DNA of 64,000 bases from the NCBI RefSeq assembly GCF_023008245.1, contig NZ_CP090145.1, positions 2,232,001 to 2,296,000 of the forward strand, given 5' to 3'. The translations under genes were made by a program, and so were the position numbers. Positions 22,365 through 30,893 of the stretch are shown piece by piece. The stretch is from Flavobacterium sediminilitoris (lineage in GTDB: Bacteria > Bacteroidota > Bacteroidia > Flavobacteriales > Flavobacteriaceae). The notes beneath the pieces were generated by a model. The model made no database searches. It saw only the letters and a list, made by a program, of their open reading frames with translations, and had not been told where the DNA came from. Numbering within the stretch: position 1 is the stretch's first letter; each line of letters opens with the position of its first letter.

Positions 22365-23725
22365 TGAGTACAGAATATTACGGAAAAATAGCAATATCAA
22401 CTTTACCTAGTGGTGCTTTTGCGGCATATACTTTTACTAATTCAAACGATAAATTAGATACAACCGTTACTGCTGTAAAAGTTGAAGTAAAAGATAAACA
22501 AGGAGAAGTAGCTTCGTGGGGCAAAAATAACGATTACCCTCAGCAAGTTTTAAAAGCTGTTCGTTTAAATGGTGCTGCATCTTCAGGGTTACGATTTCTA
22601 AGAAAAGCTCATTATGGTAACGGACTTGTTTTAGTTAAAGATGAAGTAGATGATAATGGAAAGAAAAAACCAAAACTAGTAACACTCGAAGAAGTTCCAG
22701 AAATAAAAGAGTTTTTCCTAAAATCTCAAATGAATCGTTTCTGGAAAGAAACCATTGCCGATTTAGAATACTTTTCCATCGCTTTTCCAGAGTATATTCT
22801 TTCGGAAAATTTTACAACTATTAATCGAGTTAAACGTCAAAAAACAGCATGGTGTCGTTTTGAAATAATGAACGAAGAGAGCGGTTTAGTCGAACATGTT
22901 TACATTTCCCAAAAGTTTGGTTCTGGTTCTTCGGTTGATCTTACGAGTCAATATGTAGAAAAAGTACCTTTAATAGATTCTTATTGGTCTCCAGAGGAAG
23001 TACGTGAGTATTGCAAAACCAATGATATTAAAAAATTCATTCGTCCTGTTTTTTATCCATTATTAGACGAAGCCTTTTATCCAGAAAGTGAATGGCATGC
23101 CGTAGTAAAATCTGGATGGTTGGATGTTGCAAATTCTGTTCCTGCTCTTAAAAAAGCAATGTTTGAAAATCAGATGACGATTAAGTACATAGTTGAAGTA
23201 AATGAACTCTATTTCATTAATATGTATCGTGACAAGTGGCAAACAATGAAATTTGAAGAACGTGATAAAATAAGACAAAATTTAATCGATCAAGTAAATG
23301 ATGCTTTAGTGGGCAATGATAAAGCTGGAAAATCTATCCAGTCCATGAAAGTAAAAGATGATAAAGGAGAATATCATTCTGCAGTAACAATCACGGCTTT
23401 GGATGATAAATTAAAAAACGGTTCTTATCTTCCAGAAGCAGAAGCTGCAAACTCTGAAGTTCTTTTCGCTCTTGGTGTAGATCCTACCTTGATTGGAGCA
23501 GGAATACCAGGAGGAAAACTCGGAGCTGGTTCGGGATCTGATAAATCAACTGCATTAAATATTTTGTTTGCTCTTTTCAAAACAAATAGAGAAACAACCC
23601 TGGAATCTTATGATTTCATTGCAAGTTATAATGGATGGGATTCATCCATAAGAGCAGGATTTGAAAATACAATCCTTACTACTTTAGACAAAAATCCAAC
23701 AGGAACGCAAAACACAACAGCATGA
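22364..23725 (+). CDS. Portal protein
   Basis: The 453-residue protein lies between terminase and connector genes. Features common to portal proteins are visible: WGKNNDYPQQVLKAVRLNGAASS near the N-terminus, an acidic clip-like middle, and a C-terminal segment with EAEAANSEVLFALGVDPTLIG and a long helix. It forms the ring at the capsid vertex through which DNA passes. The call rests on position, size and these segments. Confidence 0.75.
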   Translation: MSTEYYGKIAISTLPSGAFAAYTFTNSNDKLDTTVTAVKVEVKDKQGEVASWGKNNDYPQQVLKAVRLNGAASSGLRFLRKAHYGNGLVLVKDEVDDNGKKKPKLVTLEEVPEIKEFFLKSQMNRFWKETIADLEYFSIAFPEYILSENFTTINRVKRQKTAWCRFEIMNEESGLVEHVYISQKFGSGSSVDLTSQYVEKVPLIDSYWSPEEVREYCKTNDIKKFIRPVFYPLLDEAFYPESEWHAVVKSGWLDVANSVPALKKAMFENQMTIKYIVEVNELYFINMYRDKWQTMKFEERDKIRQNLIDQVNDALVGNDKAGKSIQSMKVKDDKGEYHSAVTITALDDKLKNGSYLPEAEAANSEVLFALGVDPTLIGAGIPGGKLGAGSGSDKSTALNILFALFKTNRETTLESYDFIASYNGWDSSIRAGFENTILTTLDKNPTGTQNTTA

Positions 23726-24681
23726 TACTAACTAGCACATCTGATTTAAAAAAATATATAGCAATTGCTGCTTCATTTGATTTTGAAGACTTTGCTCCAT
23801 ACATTGAAAAAGCAGTAAATACCTACACTAGAAAATATGTAGGTGCATTGCATACTGCCTTAGAAAATGAATCAACAGGAACAAATGCAATTATTGAAAA
23901 TCAAGCTCGTGAGTATCTTCGTTCGGCATTAGCAAACTTTGCTTGGTTTCTATACATTCCATTGGCATCAGTACAAATGGATAGTGCAGGCATTTCAGTA
24001 GTTCAAAATGATAACAAAAAATCTGCAGAATGGTGGCAAATAAAAGATATTCGTAGAGAGTTACTTCGTTCTGGACATGAATCGATGGATTTGTTATTGG
24101 CTATATTAGAAGCAAATCCTACAATTTTTGCGGATTATGCTACGAATTACAGTAGCATAAACAATGAATTATTAGTGCCAAGTGCATCTGTATTCTCTAA
24201 ATACTATAATATTTTCGATAGTAGACAAACTTATCTTGCTTTACAGCCTATTATTAGATTAGTTCAAGACCAATATATAAGCACTATGCTATGCCCAGAA
24301 CTTATTGAATCTTTAAAAGTTGATGTTACAGGAAATATAAAAGCTGTTAAACTAGCCATTCAAAAAGCTATTGTGTCGCTAACAATTGCAAAAGTATCAA
24401 ACAATGGATTATTCATTCTAGATGATAGAGGAATGCGTGTGGACTTTGAAAACTTTAGTGATGGAAGAAGGGAAAGCGCATCTTATGGAAAAAGTGTGGA
24501 TCAACTTAAAATGTTAGCCGATGAACAAATTGCAAATGGTTCGCAATATTTAAAAATTGCAAAAGAATTAATTCTAAACAATCTTTCAGATTTCACAATG
24601 TGTACTTCTCCAATATTAGGTTTGGAAGATACAACAAGTGGTTACAAATCTTTTGATTCAAAAGGAGTATTTGGTATTTAA
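23722..24681 (+). CDS. Head-tail connector-like protein
   Basis: This 319-residue helical protein overlaps the portal stop by 4 bp. It resembles, from memory, the DUF6712-type family found next to portals of Bacteroidota phages, with a repeat of two similar halves (about 1-140 and 150-300) as in connector proteins. Function as adaptor or stopper is inferred. Confidence 0.6.
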   Translation: MILTSTSDLKKYIAIAASFDFEDFAPYIEKAVNTYTRKYVGALHTALENESTGTNAIIENQAREYLRSALANFAWFLYIPLASVQMDSAGISVVQNDNKKSAEWWQIKDIRRELLRSGHESMDLLLAILEANPTIFADYATNYSSINNELLVPSASVFSKYYNIFDSRQTYLALQPIIRLVQDQYISTMLCPELIESLKVDVTGNIKAVKLAIQKAIVSLTIAKVSNNGLFILDDRGMRVDFENFSDGRRESASYGKSVDQLKMLADEQIANGSQYLKIAKELILNNLSDFTMCTSPILGLEDTTSGYKSFDSKGVFGI

Positions 24682-24682
24682 A

Positions 24683-24694
24683 CTGTCCTATTTT
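24683..24694 (+). promoter_or_regulatory. Late motif CTGTCCTATTTT, copy 4
   Basis: CTGTCCTATTTT starts one base after the preceding stop codon and exactly 41 bp before ATG 24724. No hairpin precedes it, so the motif is independent of termination. Confidence 0.6.
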
Positions 24695-24723
24695 TTTTTG
24701 GTAAATAATAAGAATTTTGAACT

Positions 24724-26205
24724 ATGAGCATAAGCGGAACAAATAACCCATTTTCATGTAGCCCTGTATTAGTTGGAAATAATAACGCTATTCTTGAATT
24801 AGGAACAATAACTAGAGGGGTAGAAATTGGAGTTGATGATAATAAATTTATATTTTCAATAGGATTTAAGTGGAGAATAAATTCACTTACCTATCAAAAC
24901 AGTATTGCATACGATTTAGAAATATTACCTGCAACTACAGGTTTTAAAAGAATTGATGTTGCTATTTTAAATACCAACAATCAAATAGAATTAATGGCTG
25001 GTTTAGAAAGTGAAACAATAGCCTTACAACCTACTATTCCTATTAATTCTATTTTATTAACTACTTGGAATATTGATGGTGATACTATTGATAACAATAC
25101 AGATCCTTTACTTGGAGAAGTTTATATAAAAAAAATATTTTCAAATAGTTATGCTTATCCTGCTACTGGAACTAATGCTGTTTTAGAATTACGTCCTGAT
25201 GGGAGTTCATACTATACTTTAACTAATTCTAGTTTGGTGTCGCTATCTGGATTTAAAAAAACGCTTATTACTGGGGTTTCAGGATCTGAAGAACCTTACA
25301 ATAACAAAGAAATCACAATTTTCAATAAAACAGGAGTGGCGTTTACCATTAATAATTTAGAAGATTCTGTTGGTAATATTCCGTTTTTTTTAAAAGAAGG
25401 TGTCGATTTAGTTTTTCCAACAAATGAAAATATAACATTCTTGTATAGTGATTCAGGGATAACAGAAAAATTTAGAAGTTGGGCCTCAAATGTTGATATC
25501 GAAAGTTTATTTAAAGCAAAAGGAGATCTATACATGTGTCAAGTAACGGGTAGTTCTTTTTCTAACATTGGCTATCCATTAAATCCATCAACAATTGGTA
25601 CTCCCGCTTATTTGACTGCAAATTTAAGCGCCGATTATGACACTTCTCCTTATGCTACTTGGAATTTAAGAAGATCAATATGTGCTAATGTAGCTGGGAA
25701 TACTGCTTCTTTTGTATGGCCCTGGAAAAATGTTTCTGTTGGGTTGGGTTTTTATGTTTCAGCTAAAGTAAATGTTAATTTGTCTCCAAACGGTAGATTC
25801 TTTTTTGGATTAACAGATAGTACTTCATCTATTGGGAATGTTAATCCAAGCACATTGACTAATGTTTTAGGTTTTTCTATAGACTCTTTAGATTCAAATT
25901 TGCAAATCATAAATAATGATAGTACAGGTACTGCTACAAAAACAGATTTAGGTCCTGACTTTTTAATTAATTCTACAGATGACAATCCATATATTATTGA
26001 AGTTTGGAATAAAAAAAACTCCAATAATTGTTCTTTTAGAGTACTTAATTTACTTAATAATGTAACAAGTTCTATAATTACAAAAACAGAGGATTTACCA
26101 GCAGTTACAGATGGACTCGCATTTCAGCTATGGCTAAATAATGGTCTAGACGCAAGTTTTTTAACTCTTCATTTTTCTAATCACACATTAATAAGATTGT
26201 CATGA
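24724..26205 (+). CDS. Probable tail fibre or host-binding protein
   Basis: This 493-residue Ser/Thr/Asn-rich beta protein has no signal peptide. An N-terminal third (about 1-140) looks like a conserved attachment part. The rest (from LYMCQVTGSSFSN, about 270) resembles variable receptor-binding domains. It begins a unit leading to the lysis genes. Its stop overlaps the next gene by 4 bp, as with a fibre and its chaperone or partner. Confidence 0.5.
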   Translation: MSISGTNNPFSCSPVLVGNNNAILELGTITRGVEIGVDDNKFIFSIGFKWRINSLTYQNSIAYDLEILPATTGFKRIDVAILNTNNQIELMAGLESETIALQPTIPINSILLTTWNIDGDTIDNNTDPLLGEVYIKKIFSNSYAYPATGTNAVLELRPDGSSYYTLTNSSLVSLSGFKKTLITGVSGSEEPYNNKEITIFNKTGVAFTINNLEDSVGNIPFFLKEGVDLVFPTNENITFLYSDSGITEKFRSWASNVDIESLFKAKGDLYMCQVTGSSFSNIGYPLNPSTIGTPAYLTANLSADYDTSPYATWNLRRSICANVAGNTASFVWPWKNVSVGLGFYVSAKVNVNLSPNGRFFFGLTDSTSSIGNVNPSTLTNVLGFSIDSLDSNLQIINNDSTGTATKTDLGPDFLINSTDDNPYIIEVWNKKNSNNCSFRVLNLLNNVTSSIITKTEDLPAVTDGLAFQLWLNNGLDASFLTLHFSNHTLIRLS

Positions 26206-26687
26206 CATATGTTAAGTCTATAATTTCTAAAAAAATTTATCTGATAGAAAATGGAATTTATATAATGATTCCGTTTGATGATTCTAACCAATTGTATTTG
26301 ACTTTTATTGAATGGTTGAGTGAAGGAAATTCTATAGAATTGTTTGAAGGCACTTCCAAGGAAATTCAGAATTCACAATTAGAATTAAAACTTTTAGAAA
26401 TAAAAAATAAATATGAATTTCATAAAATAAATGGATGGGATGCGTATCAGAATTTTAGAGCAAAAGTTGTAAATGATATTTATAATGGTTTAATTTCTGA
26501 AGAACAAGCATTTATAATCGAGGAAAATCTAAGTGTTGCTTATGATCAGATTTCCACTACTGGCGATTGGAAAACAGCGAGATATAAGCTATTACAAGTA
26601 AGTCCTTATCCTCCTTATGTGCAACCTTATTATGATTTGGCTATAATTTTAATAAACGATTATATAACTAATAATTACGAAGATTAA
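26202..26687 (+). CDS. Phage protein coupled to the fibre-like gene
   Basis: The 161-residue protein has an N-terminal beta part (VKSIISKKIYLIENGIYIMIPF) and a helical C-terminal half. It overlaps the fibre-like gene by 4 bp and could be an assembly partner. I recognise no family. Confidence 0.6.
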   Translation: MTYVKSIISKKIYLIENGIYIMIPFDDSNQLYLTFIEWLSEGNSIELFEGTSKEIQNSQLELKLLEIKNKYEFHKINGWDAYQNFRAKVVNDIYNGLISEEQAFIIEENLSVAYDQISTTGDWKTARYKLLQVSPYPPYVQPYYDLAIILINDYITNNYED

Positions 26688-26688
26688 A

Positions 26689-27030
26689 ATGGGAATAATA
26701 CTTTATATAATAGCTACAATACTTTGGATAATCATTACACCTATTAATTGGGTGATTGTGACATTTAAAAACGGAATGAGCAATGCTTATTTTCTTGAAA
26801 CTGCTATTGATCTGGATAAGTTCGGGAATCGAAATTTCAGAACCTTTTTAAATGTTACAATGAAAATAAAAGAAGGCTATCAATTTGGAAATGTAAATGA
26901 AACGATTAGTAGCGCTCTTGGTAAAAATCAACGAGATAAAACGTTAAGTTGGTTTGGTAAATGTATTTGTTTTATACTGAATAAGTTAGATAAAAATCAT
27001 TGTCAAAAATCAATCAATCAATCAATATGA
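26689..27030 (+). CDS. Small membrane phage protein
   Basis: The 113-residue protein has one strong N-terminal membrane helix (MGIILYIIATILWIIITPI) and a soluble, basic C-terminal part. It lies immediately upstream of the holin-like gene with a 4-bp overlap. It may be a second lysis-timing membrane protein, but this is inference. Confidence 0.6.
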   Translation: MGIILYIIATILWIIITPINWVIVTFKNGMSNAYFLETAIDLDKFGNRNFRTFLNVTMKIKEGYQFGNVNETISSALGKNQRDKTLSWFGKCICFILNKLDKNHCQKSINQSI

Positions 27031-27569
27031 AAATAACAGAAATTTTAAATACTGCTATACCAAAATTCTCTCTTTTTGGAGAAATTTTAAAAAAACCATT
27101 AATAGGCTTATACTTAGTTGGTACTACAGTTCCAACTGCAATAATTGTAAATATCTGGAGCGCTTTTTATGTCCTATGTTGGTTTTTTGTTGCTGATTTA
27201 ATTACAGGTCTTTTTGCGTCTTACAATGATTGGAAAAAATCTGATAAAAAAGAAAGATGGTTTTTTGGAAAAGGAGAAGGTTTTTCTTCAGATAAGTTTA
27301 AAAAAATGTTTATCAAGATCATTGTTTATTGTGGAACGCCTCTGGTTATTTATAATTTCCAAAAAACTTTTTTATTAAAAAACATTAGTTATAAAAGAAT
27401 TTCAGAAGCGGAAATAGATCTAGCTACTTTTTTTATTTTGATATTTATTTTAAATGAAGGCTTCTCTATTTTTCATGAAAACCTACCAAAGTGTGGTTTT
27501 AATATTTGGCATCGAATTAAAAAAATGATTGGTTTTTATAAAGAAATTAAAAATGAAATAAAAGAATAA
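27027..27569 (+). CDS. Holin-like membrane protein
   Basis: The 180-residue protein has about four hydrophobic segments (SAFYVLCWFFVADLITGLFASY, KIIVYCGTPLVIYNF, LATFFILIFILNEGFSIF and a weaker first one), with the DLITG motif typical of the phage_holin_4 type. Start ATG 27027 is preferred. It lies directly before the endolysin. It should form inner-membrane holes for lysis. Four ATCA units overlap the start region. Confidence 0.75.
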   Translation: MKITEILNTAIPKFSLFGEILKKPLIGLYLVGTTVPTAIIVNIWSAFYVLCWFFVADLITGLFASYNDWKKSDKKERWFFGKGEGFSSDKFKKMFIKIIVYCGTPLVIYNFQKTFLLKNISYKRISEAEIDLATFFILIFILNEGFSIFHENLPKCGFNIWHRIKKMIGFYKEIKNEIKE

Positions 27570-27572
27570 ACT

Positions 27573-28028
27573 ATGAGTAAAATAGTAGAAATCGCAAAAG
27601 CGGAAATAGGAAATGTTGAAATTCCTAAAAATAGTAATAAAACAAAATATGGTAAATGGTTTGGTTTCGATGGTGTGCCGTGGTGTGGTATTTTTGTTAG
27701 TTGGTGTTATGCACAAGCTGGTCACCAATTATCGAAAATTGGATTTTCTAAAGGGTTTGCAGGATGTCAAACTGCTGTAGCTTATTTCAAGAAAAATAAA
27801 TGTATTACTAATAATCCTCAACCAGGAGATATTGTTTTTTTTGATTGGAATAAAGATGGCCGTTATGATCATACAGGTTTGTTTGTAAAATGGATAAATG
27901 AAAATGAATTTATTACGATTGAAGGTAATACATCTATCGGTAATGATAGTAATGGAGGAATAGTAATGGAAAGAAAAAGAAATAAATCTGTAGCTCTATT
28001 TGTAACTGTTAAAACATTATTATCATGA
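27573..28028 (+). CDS. CHAP-domain endolysin
   Basis: The 151-residue single-domain enzyme has a catalytic Cys in GVPWCGIFVSWCYAQAG (about residue 34), His in RYDHTGLFVKW (about 98) and a polar third residue in IEGNTS (about 113), as in CHAP/NlpC-type amidases or peptidases. It has no signal peptide, so it needs the holin. It is 3 bp behind the holin-like gene and overlaps the spanin-like gene. Confidence 0.88.
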   Translation: MSKIVEIAKAEIGNVEIPKNSNKTKYGKWFGFDGVPWCGIFVSWCYAQAGHQLSKIGFSKGFAGCQTAVAYFKKNKCITNNPQPGDIVFFDWNKDGRYDHTGLFVKWINENEFITIEGNTSIGNDSNGGIVMERKRNKSVALFVTVKTLLS

Positions 28029-28501
28029 GATTAATATTAGTAATTATTTCTTTTGTATTATTTTCCTGTGGATCTATTAAAAAAGACAAAACAAATTTAA
28101 AATTAGAATCTTCTTCTAATGAAGATTCTAATAGTTCCAGTAATACAAATCGTTGGATAAATTCAAATGATTATATCCTAGAACCTGTCGATCTTACAAA
28201 ACCTATGTTTTGGAATAACAATGGTAAAAAAGATACCGTTTGGAATACTAGAGTAATAAACAACACACGATATATAAAGGAAGAAATTAAAGAAGATACT
28301 AATCAAATTAAGAAGTCAAATGAAAAATTATCTATTGATAAGAAAAACAAAGAAACAGATAATACTTTTCTAATTCTCGGAGTTTTTTCAGCCTTCTTTC
28401 TCTTTATAATTATAGTTATAATAATTGCTATATATTTAATTATAAGAGAGTATAAAGCAACTACAAAATTATTTGAAAATTTAAAATGGAACAAAAATTA
28501 A
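28025..28501 (+). CDS. Probable unimolecular spanin
   Basis: The 158-residue protein has a lipoprotein signal with lipobox LFSCG (Cys15), a polar periplasmic stretch rich in Ser/Asn/Lys, and a strong C-terminal membrane helix (TFLILGVFSAFFLFIIIVIIIAIYLII split at about 115-141). An outer-membrane lipid anchor plus an inner-membrane helix in one chain is the defining layout of a u-spanin, which fuses the two membranes at the last step of lysis. Its position after the endolysin agrees. Confidence 0.75.
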   Translation: MRLILVIISFVLFSCGSIKKDKTNLKLESSSNEDSNSSSNTNRWINSNDYILEPVDLTKPMFWNNNGKKDTVWNTRVINNTRYIKEEIKEDTNQIKKSNEKLSIDKKNKETDNTFLILGVFSAFFLFIIIVIIIAIYLIIREYKATTKLFENLKWNKN

Positions 28502-28662
28502 GTAATCTTAGAATTAAAAAAGCGACGTTATTTTCTCATATAGAAATGATGTCAACAGTTAGTGATACTTTGTTTCGAGATTTTGGAAAAGTATGTGCCG
28601 AAATAATGCAAATTGAAAAGCAAATGGTTCGAGAAACTAAAAATCCTTTCGATGAGAATTAA
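28486..28662 (+). CDS. 58-residue phage protein, unknown
   Basis: The short helical protein MEQKLSNLRIKKATLFSH... overlaps the spanin gene by 16 bp and the next gene by 11 bp. Such tight overlaps on both sides support it as a real gene. It has no membrane segment. Function is unknown. Confidence 0.6.
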   Translation: MEQKLSNLRIKKATLFSHIEMMSTVSDTLFRDFGKVCAEIMQIEKQMVRETKNPFDEN

Positions 28663-29392
28663 TATTAACATACCTGCTAAATGGAACGAACTCAATCAAA
28701 AGCAATTCGAAAGAATTGCCTTGCTTATTTCTACTTCAGATGCAAGTCTAATCAGAGATATAAGACTTTTAAAAGTGCTTTTCAATTTCAAGTGGTACCA
28801 TTTCAAAAAGTCGGCTAATTTTTATTACTTTCTTTCTCAAGTTCCTTATTCAGAATGGAAGAAATATATTGCTTTTATTCTTACAGATAATAACCGGACA
28901 AAGTTTGAACCAATTATAAAAGTAGGTAAAAAGCTATATTATGGTCCTATGGATAGAATCATAAATCTAACTGCAGATGAATTTGCGGTTGCTGATGATT
29001 TACACATTAGATTTCGTGAAACTAAAGATATAGAGTTTGCACAAAACCTTTTTCATGTCTTGTATCAAGAACAACCACAGCGAAAACTATTTAATAAATT
29101 AGATTTACCTGGACAAATAAACAAGGCAGTTTCAAATGAAACATTATTGGCTACAGAAATAGCTTATTTTGGTTGTAAAAATCATATTGCAAACAAGTTT
29201 AAAAAGGCTTTCCCAAAATCAAAAGCAGGTGCTTCTTCAAAAAACAGAACTGGTTTTGGTAAAATAATACAACAAATGGCAAAAGGAGATTTGTCGAAAA
29301 CACCTATTATCAAGCAAACAAATATTTACGAATTCCTTTTTCAGTTTCAAGATGATATTGAAACCATGCAAAAAGCTAAATCAAAGAAATAA
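28652..29392 (+). CDS. Phage tail-associated protein, unknown
   Basis: The 246-residue basic, helical protein starts at ATG 28652 (MRININIPAKWNELNQKQFERIA), inside the end of the preceding short gene. The N-terminal pattern resembles tail assembly or minor tail proteins of Bacteroidota phages, as I recall. It overlaps the following gene by one base. Role uncertain. Confidence 0.6.
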   Translation: MRININIPAKWNELNQKQFERIALLISTSDASLIRDIRLLKVLFNFKWYHFKKSANFYYFLSQVPYSEWKKYIAFILTDNNRTKFEPIIKVGKKLYYGPMDRIINLTADEFAVADDLHIRFRETKDIEFAQNLFHVLYQEQPQRKLFNKLDLPGQINKAVSNETLLATEIAYFGCKNHIANKFKKAFPKSKAGASSKNRTGFGKIIQQMAKGDLSKTPIIKQTNIYEFLFQFQDDIETMQKAKSKK

Positions 29393-29880
29393 TGAGAGAA
29401 GCAACACATAGTAAAATAGTTCAGTTTCATGAAGAAATTGCAACAGCTCATTTAGATATTAATGGCTTTTATCGTTTTAACTGGAGTGAAATATCAGGAA
29501 AGTTTAGAGCTGGAATTGCTACACCTGCATTATTGCTAGAAAGCCATTCATTTGGTATAAAACCTAATTCTAACAATACAACTACATTTTCTCCTAAATA
29601 TATTTCATTTCTATTGTTAGATTTCACAGGAAAAGCCGATAATTATACCAAGCAAGAAGAAGTATTAGATATAACAGAAAATATTGCAATTGATATTATT
29701 AGTTATTTAAAGCAATTATATAATGATAAAACCTCATGGTTGTATGGCTGTGTAGATTTAGATTCTATTGAGTGTGAAAAAGTAGGTCCTATATTCGACA
29801 ACATGTATGGGTGGAATGTAAAGTATAGCATTACACCAAGACAACCACTTTGTTTTGAACCAGATAAATGGTTTTTTTAG
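29392..29880 (+). CDS. Phage tail/connector protein, unknown
   Basis: The 162-residue alpha/beta protein (SKIVQFHEEIATAHLDINGFYRFNW...) ends with SITPRQPLCFEPDKWFF. Its size and fold pattern resemble tail-completion proteins, but I have no family match. It is last in the operon. Confidence 0.55.
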   Translation: MREATHSKIVQFHEEIATAHLDINGFYRFNWSEISGKFRAGIATPALLLESHSFGIKPNSNNTTTFSPKYISFLLLDFTGKADNYTKQEEVLDITENIAIDIISYLKQLYNDKTSWLYGCVDLDSIECEKVGPIFDNMYGWNVKYSITPRQPLCFEPDKWFF

Positions 29881-30034
29881 TTTAAAAGTTAAATAAATGT
29901 ATAGATATACTAAAATTTTGTTTGTGTAGTTATAGTTAAACTATAAAAATTGTTAAAAAAAAGTATTTTCTGAAATAAAACTATAAAAAAAATTAAAAAA
30001 AATAATTTATGAATTCTTAATAAAAGAAAATTTT
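29881..30034 (+). promoter_or_regulatory. AT-rich promoter region of the accessory block
   Basis: It holds a near-perfect palindrome TTATAGTTAAACTATAA (about 29930-29946), a TGTATAG box (29897-29903) like those of the lysogeny switch, and otherwise only A/T runs. It likely controls the 30035 gene. Confidence 0.4.
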
Positions 30035-30415
30035 ATGGATGAAATTATTAAAAAGTACCAAGAGGCTATTTTTTTTAAAGATTTAACAAAAAAAAACATA
30101 ACCTTAAATAGATTGAAATTTGAATTAATGGATTTAATTTTTGAAAACAAATTATCCAAAAAAGAAGTTGCTATTTCTAAAGAAATTCTTCAGAATATAA
30201 CTGTAACTCTATCTTCTGAATTATTAGTAGAAATTAAAGAAAAGGTTTTTTTTGTTAGAACCTTTTCTGAAGTAAACAAATCACTCGATTTAATGTATAA
30301 TGTAACATTAAGAAGCGATTGGTGCGAAGATAATGAAACTAGAAATAAGCTTATTGATGCCTATGAAAGTTTAAAAACATTACTTCAATTTACTAATGAT
30401 GCAACTACATTATAA
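30035..30415 (+). CDS. Small phage protein, paralogue of the 18638 product
   Basis: This 126-residue helical protein's C-terminal half (KVFFVRTFSEVNKSLD, then WCEDNETRNKLIDAYESLK) lines up with the 18638 protein (DVFFKQEYEEVTKTTD, CCDDIDARNKALDTWLSIRK). It has its own leader region and opens the accessory block. Function is unknown. Confidence 0.65.
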   Translation: MDEIIKKYQEAIFFKDLTKKNITLNRLKFELMDLIFENKLSKKEVAISKEILQNITVTLSSELLVEIKEKVFFVRTFSEVNKSLDLMYNVTLRSDWCEDNETRNKLIDAYESLKTLLQFTNDATTL

Positions 30416-30445
30416 ACAGTCAATTGAGTTTTTTTTATTTTTTAT

Positions 30446-30485
30446 TGTATAGTATTTGTATAGTAACTTTTTTTGTATATATTTG
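30446..30485 (+). promoter_or_regulatory. Promoter of pseudoknot RNA copy 2 with operator boxes
   Basis: TTTG (30455-30458), N19, TATATTTG (30478-30485) is a full-consensus promoter. Two TGTATAGT boxes (30446-30453 and 30457-30464, 11-bp period) cover the -33 element. The same box occurs twice in the lysogeny switch, so the phage repressor may act here. Confidence 0.7.
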
Positions 30486-30488
30486 TAG

Positions 30489-30613
30489 TGCCAAAAAACA
30501 ATACAATGTTATTAGTTGTCCAAAAAAAAATTATTATTAATATAGCGGTGTCAGGGTTTAAATCCCTGGGGTTTTACTTTCTTTGCATTGTATTGTACCT
30601 TGGCAACACCGCT
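30489..30613 (+). ncRNA. Structured leader RNA, H-type pseudoknot, copy 2
   Basis: Stem S1: TGCCAA (30489-30494) pairs with TTGGCA (30600-30605), and ACAATACAATG (30498-30508) with CATTGTATTGT (30586-30596). Stem P1: AGCGGTGT (30544-30551) pairs with ACACCGCT (30606-30613). A hairpin CAGGG/CCCTG (30552-30568) lies between. Architecture, internal loop (AAA opposite AC-), A/T linker and distance to the ATG (17 nt) equal copy 1, while stem sequences differ throughout: strong covariation. Confidence 0.7.
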
Positions 30614-30630
30614 TCTTTTAATTTTTTATC

Positions 30631-30891
30631 ATGCCAAAAACAATTATTAATGCACAACCACTTACTCTTGAAATTGTAAAGGAGCAAGTATTTAACGAAA
30701 TGACACCACTAGAAATGTTATTGGTGTTAAACAAAATGAGTGAAGATCTACTTTGTTCTTCCATTACAGATGAAGATACTTTGTATCGCAATGAAATAGT
30801 TGTGTTTCAACGCAACATTACAAAAGGTATTCTTTCCATTCATAAAGGCTTACAGCCTAATTCTATTCATATTCTTCAAACTGTTTGTTAA
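30631..30891 (+). CDS. Small phage protein behind RNA copy 2
   Basis: This 86-residue protein (MPKTIINAQPLTLEIVKEQVF...) begins 17 bp after the pseudoknot. It has a helical middle (LEMLLVLNKMSEDLLCS) and YRNEIVVFQRNITKGIL, weakly like the RNK region of the 18638 and 30035 proteins. It is first in a four-gene unit. Function is unknown. Confidence 0.65.
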   Translation: MPKTIINAQPLTLEIVKEQVFNEMTPLEMLLVLNKMSEDLLCSSITDEDTLYRNEIVVFQRNITKGILSIHKGLQPNSIHILQTVC

Positions 30892-30893
30892 TC

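Noticed and set aside
30544..30613. Possible tRNA or tRNA-like RNA (acceptor-like stem, T-arm-like CAGGGTTTAAATCCCTG)
   Set aside because: There is no D or anticodon arm, the T-like arm is on the wrong side, and the homologous copy at 18542 lacks the tRNA features.
30489..30613. Type III toxin-antitoxin RNA or HDV-like ribozyme
   Set aside because: There is no repeat array and no ToxN-sized gene; HDV-like ribozymes need short joined stems and a defined core that I do not see.
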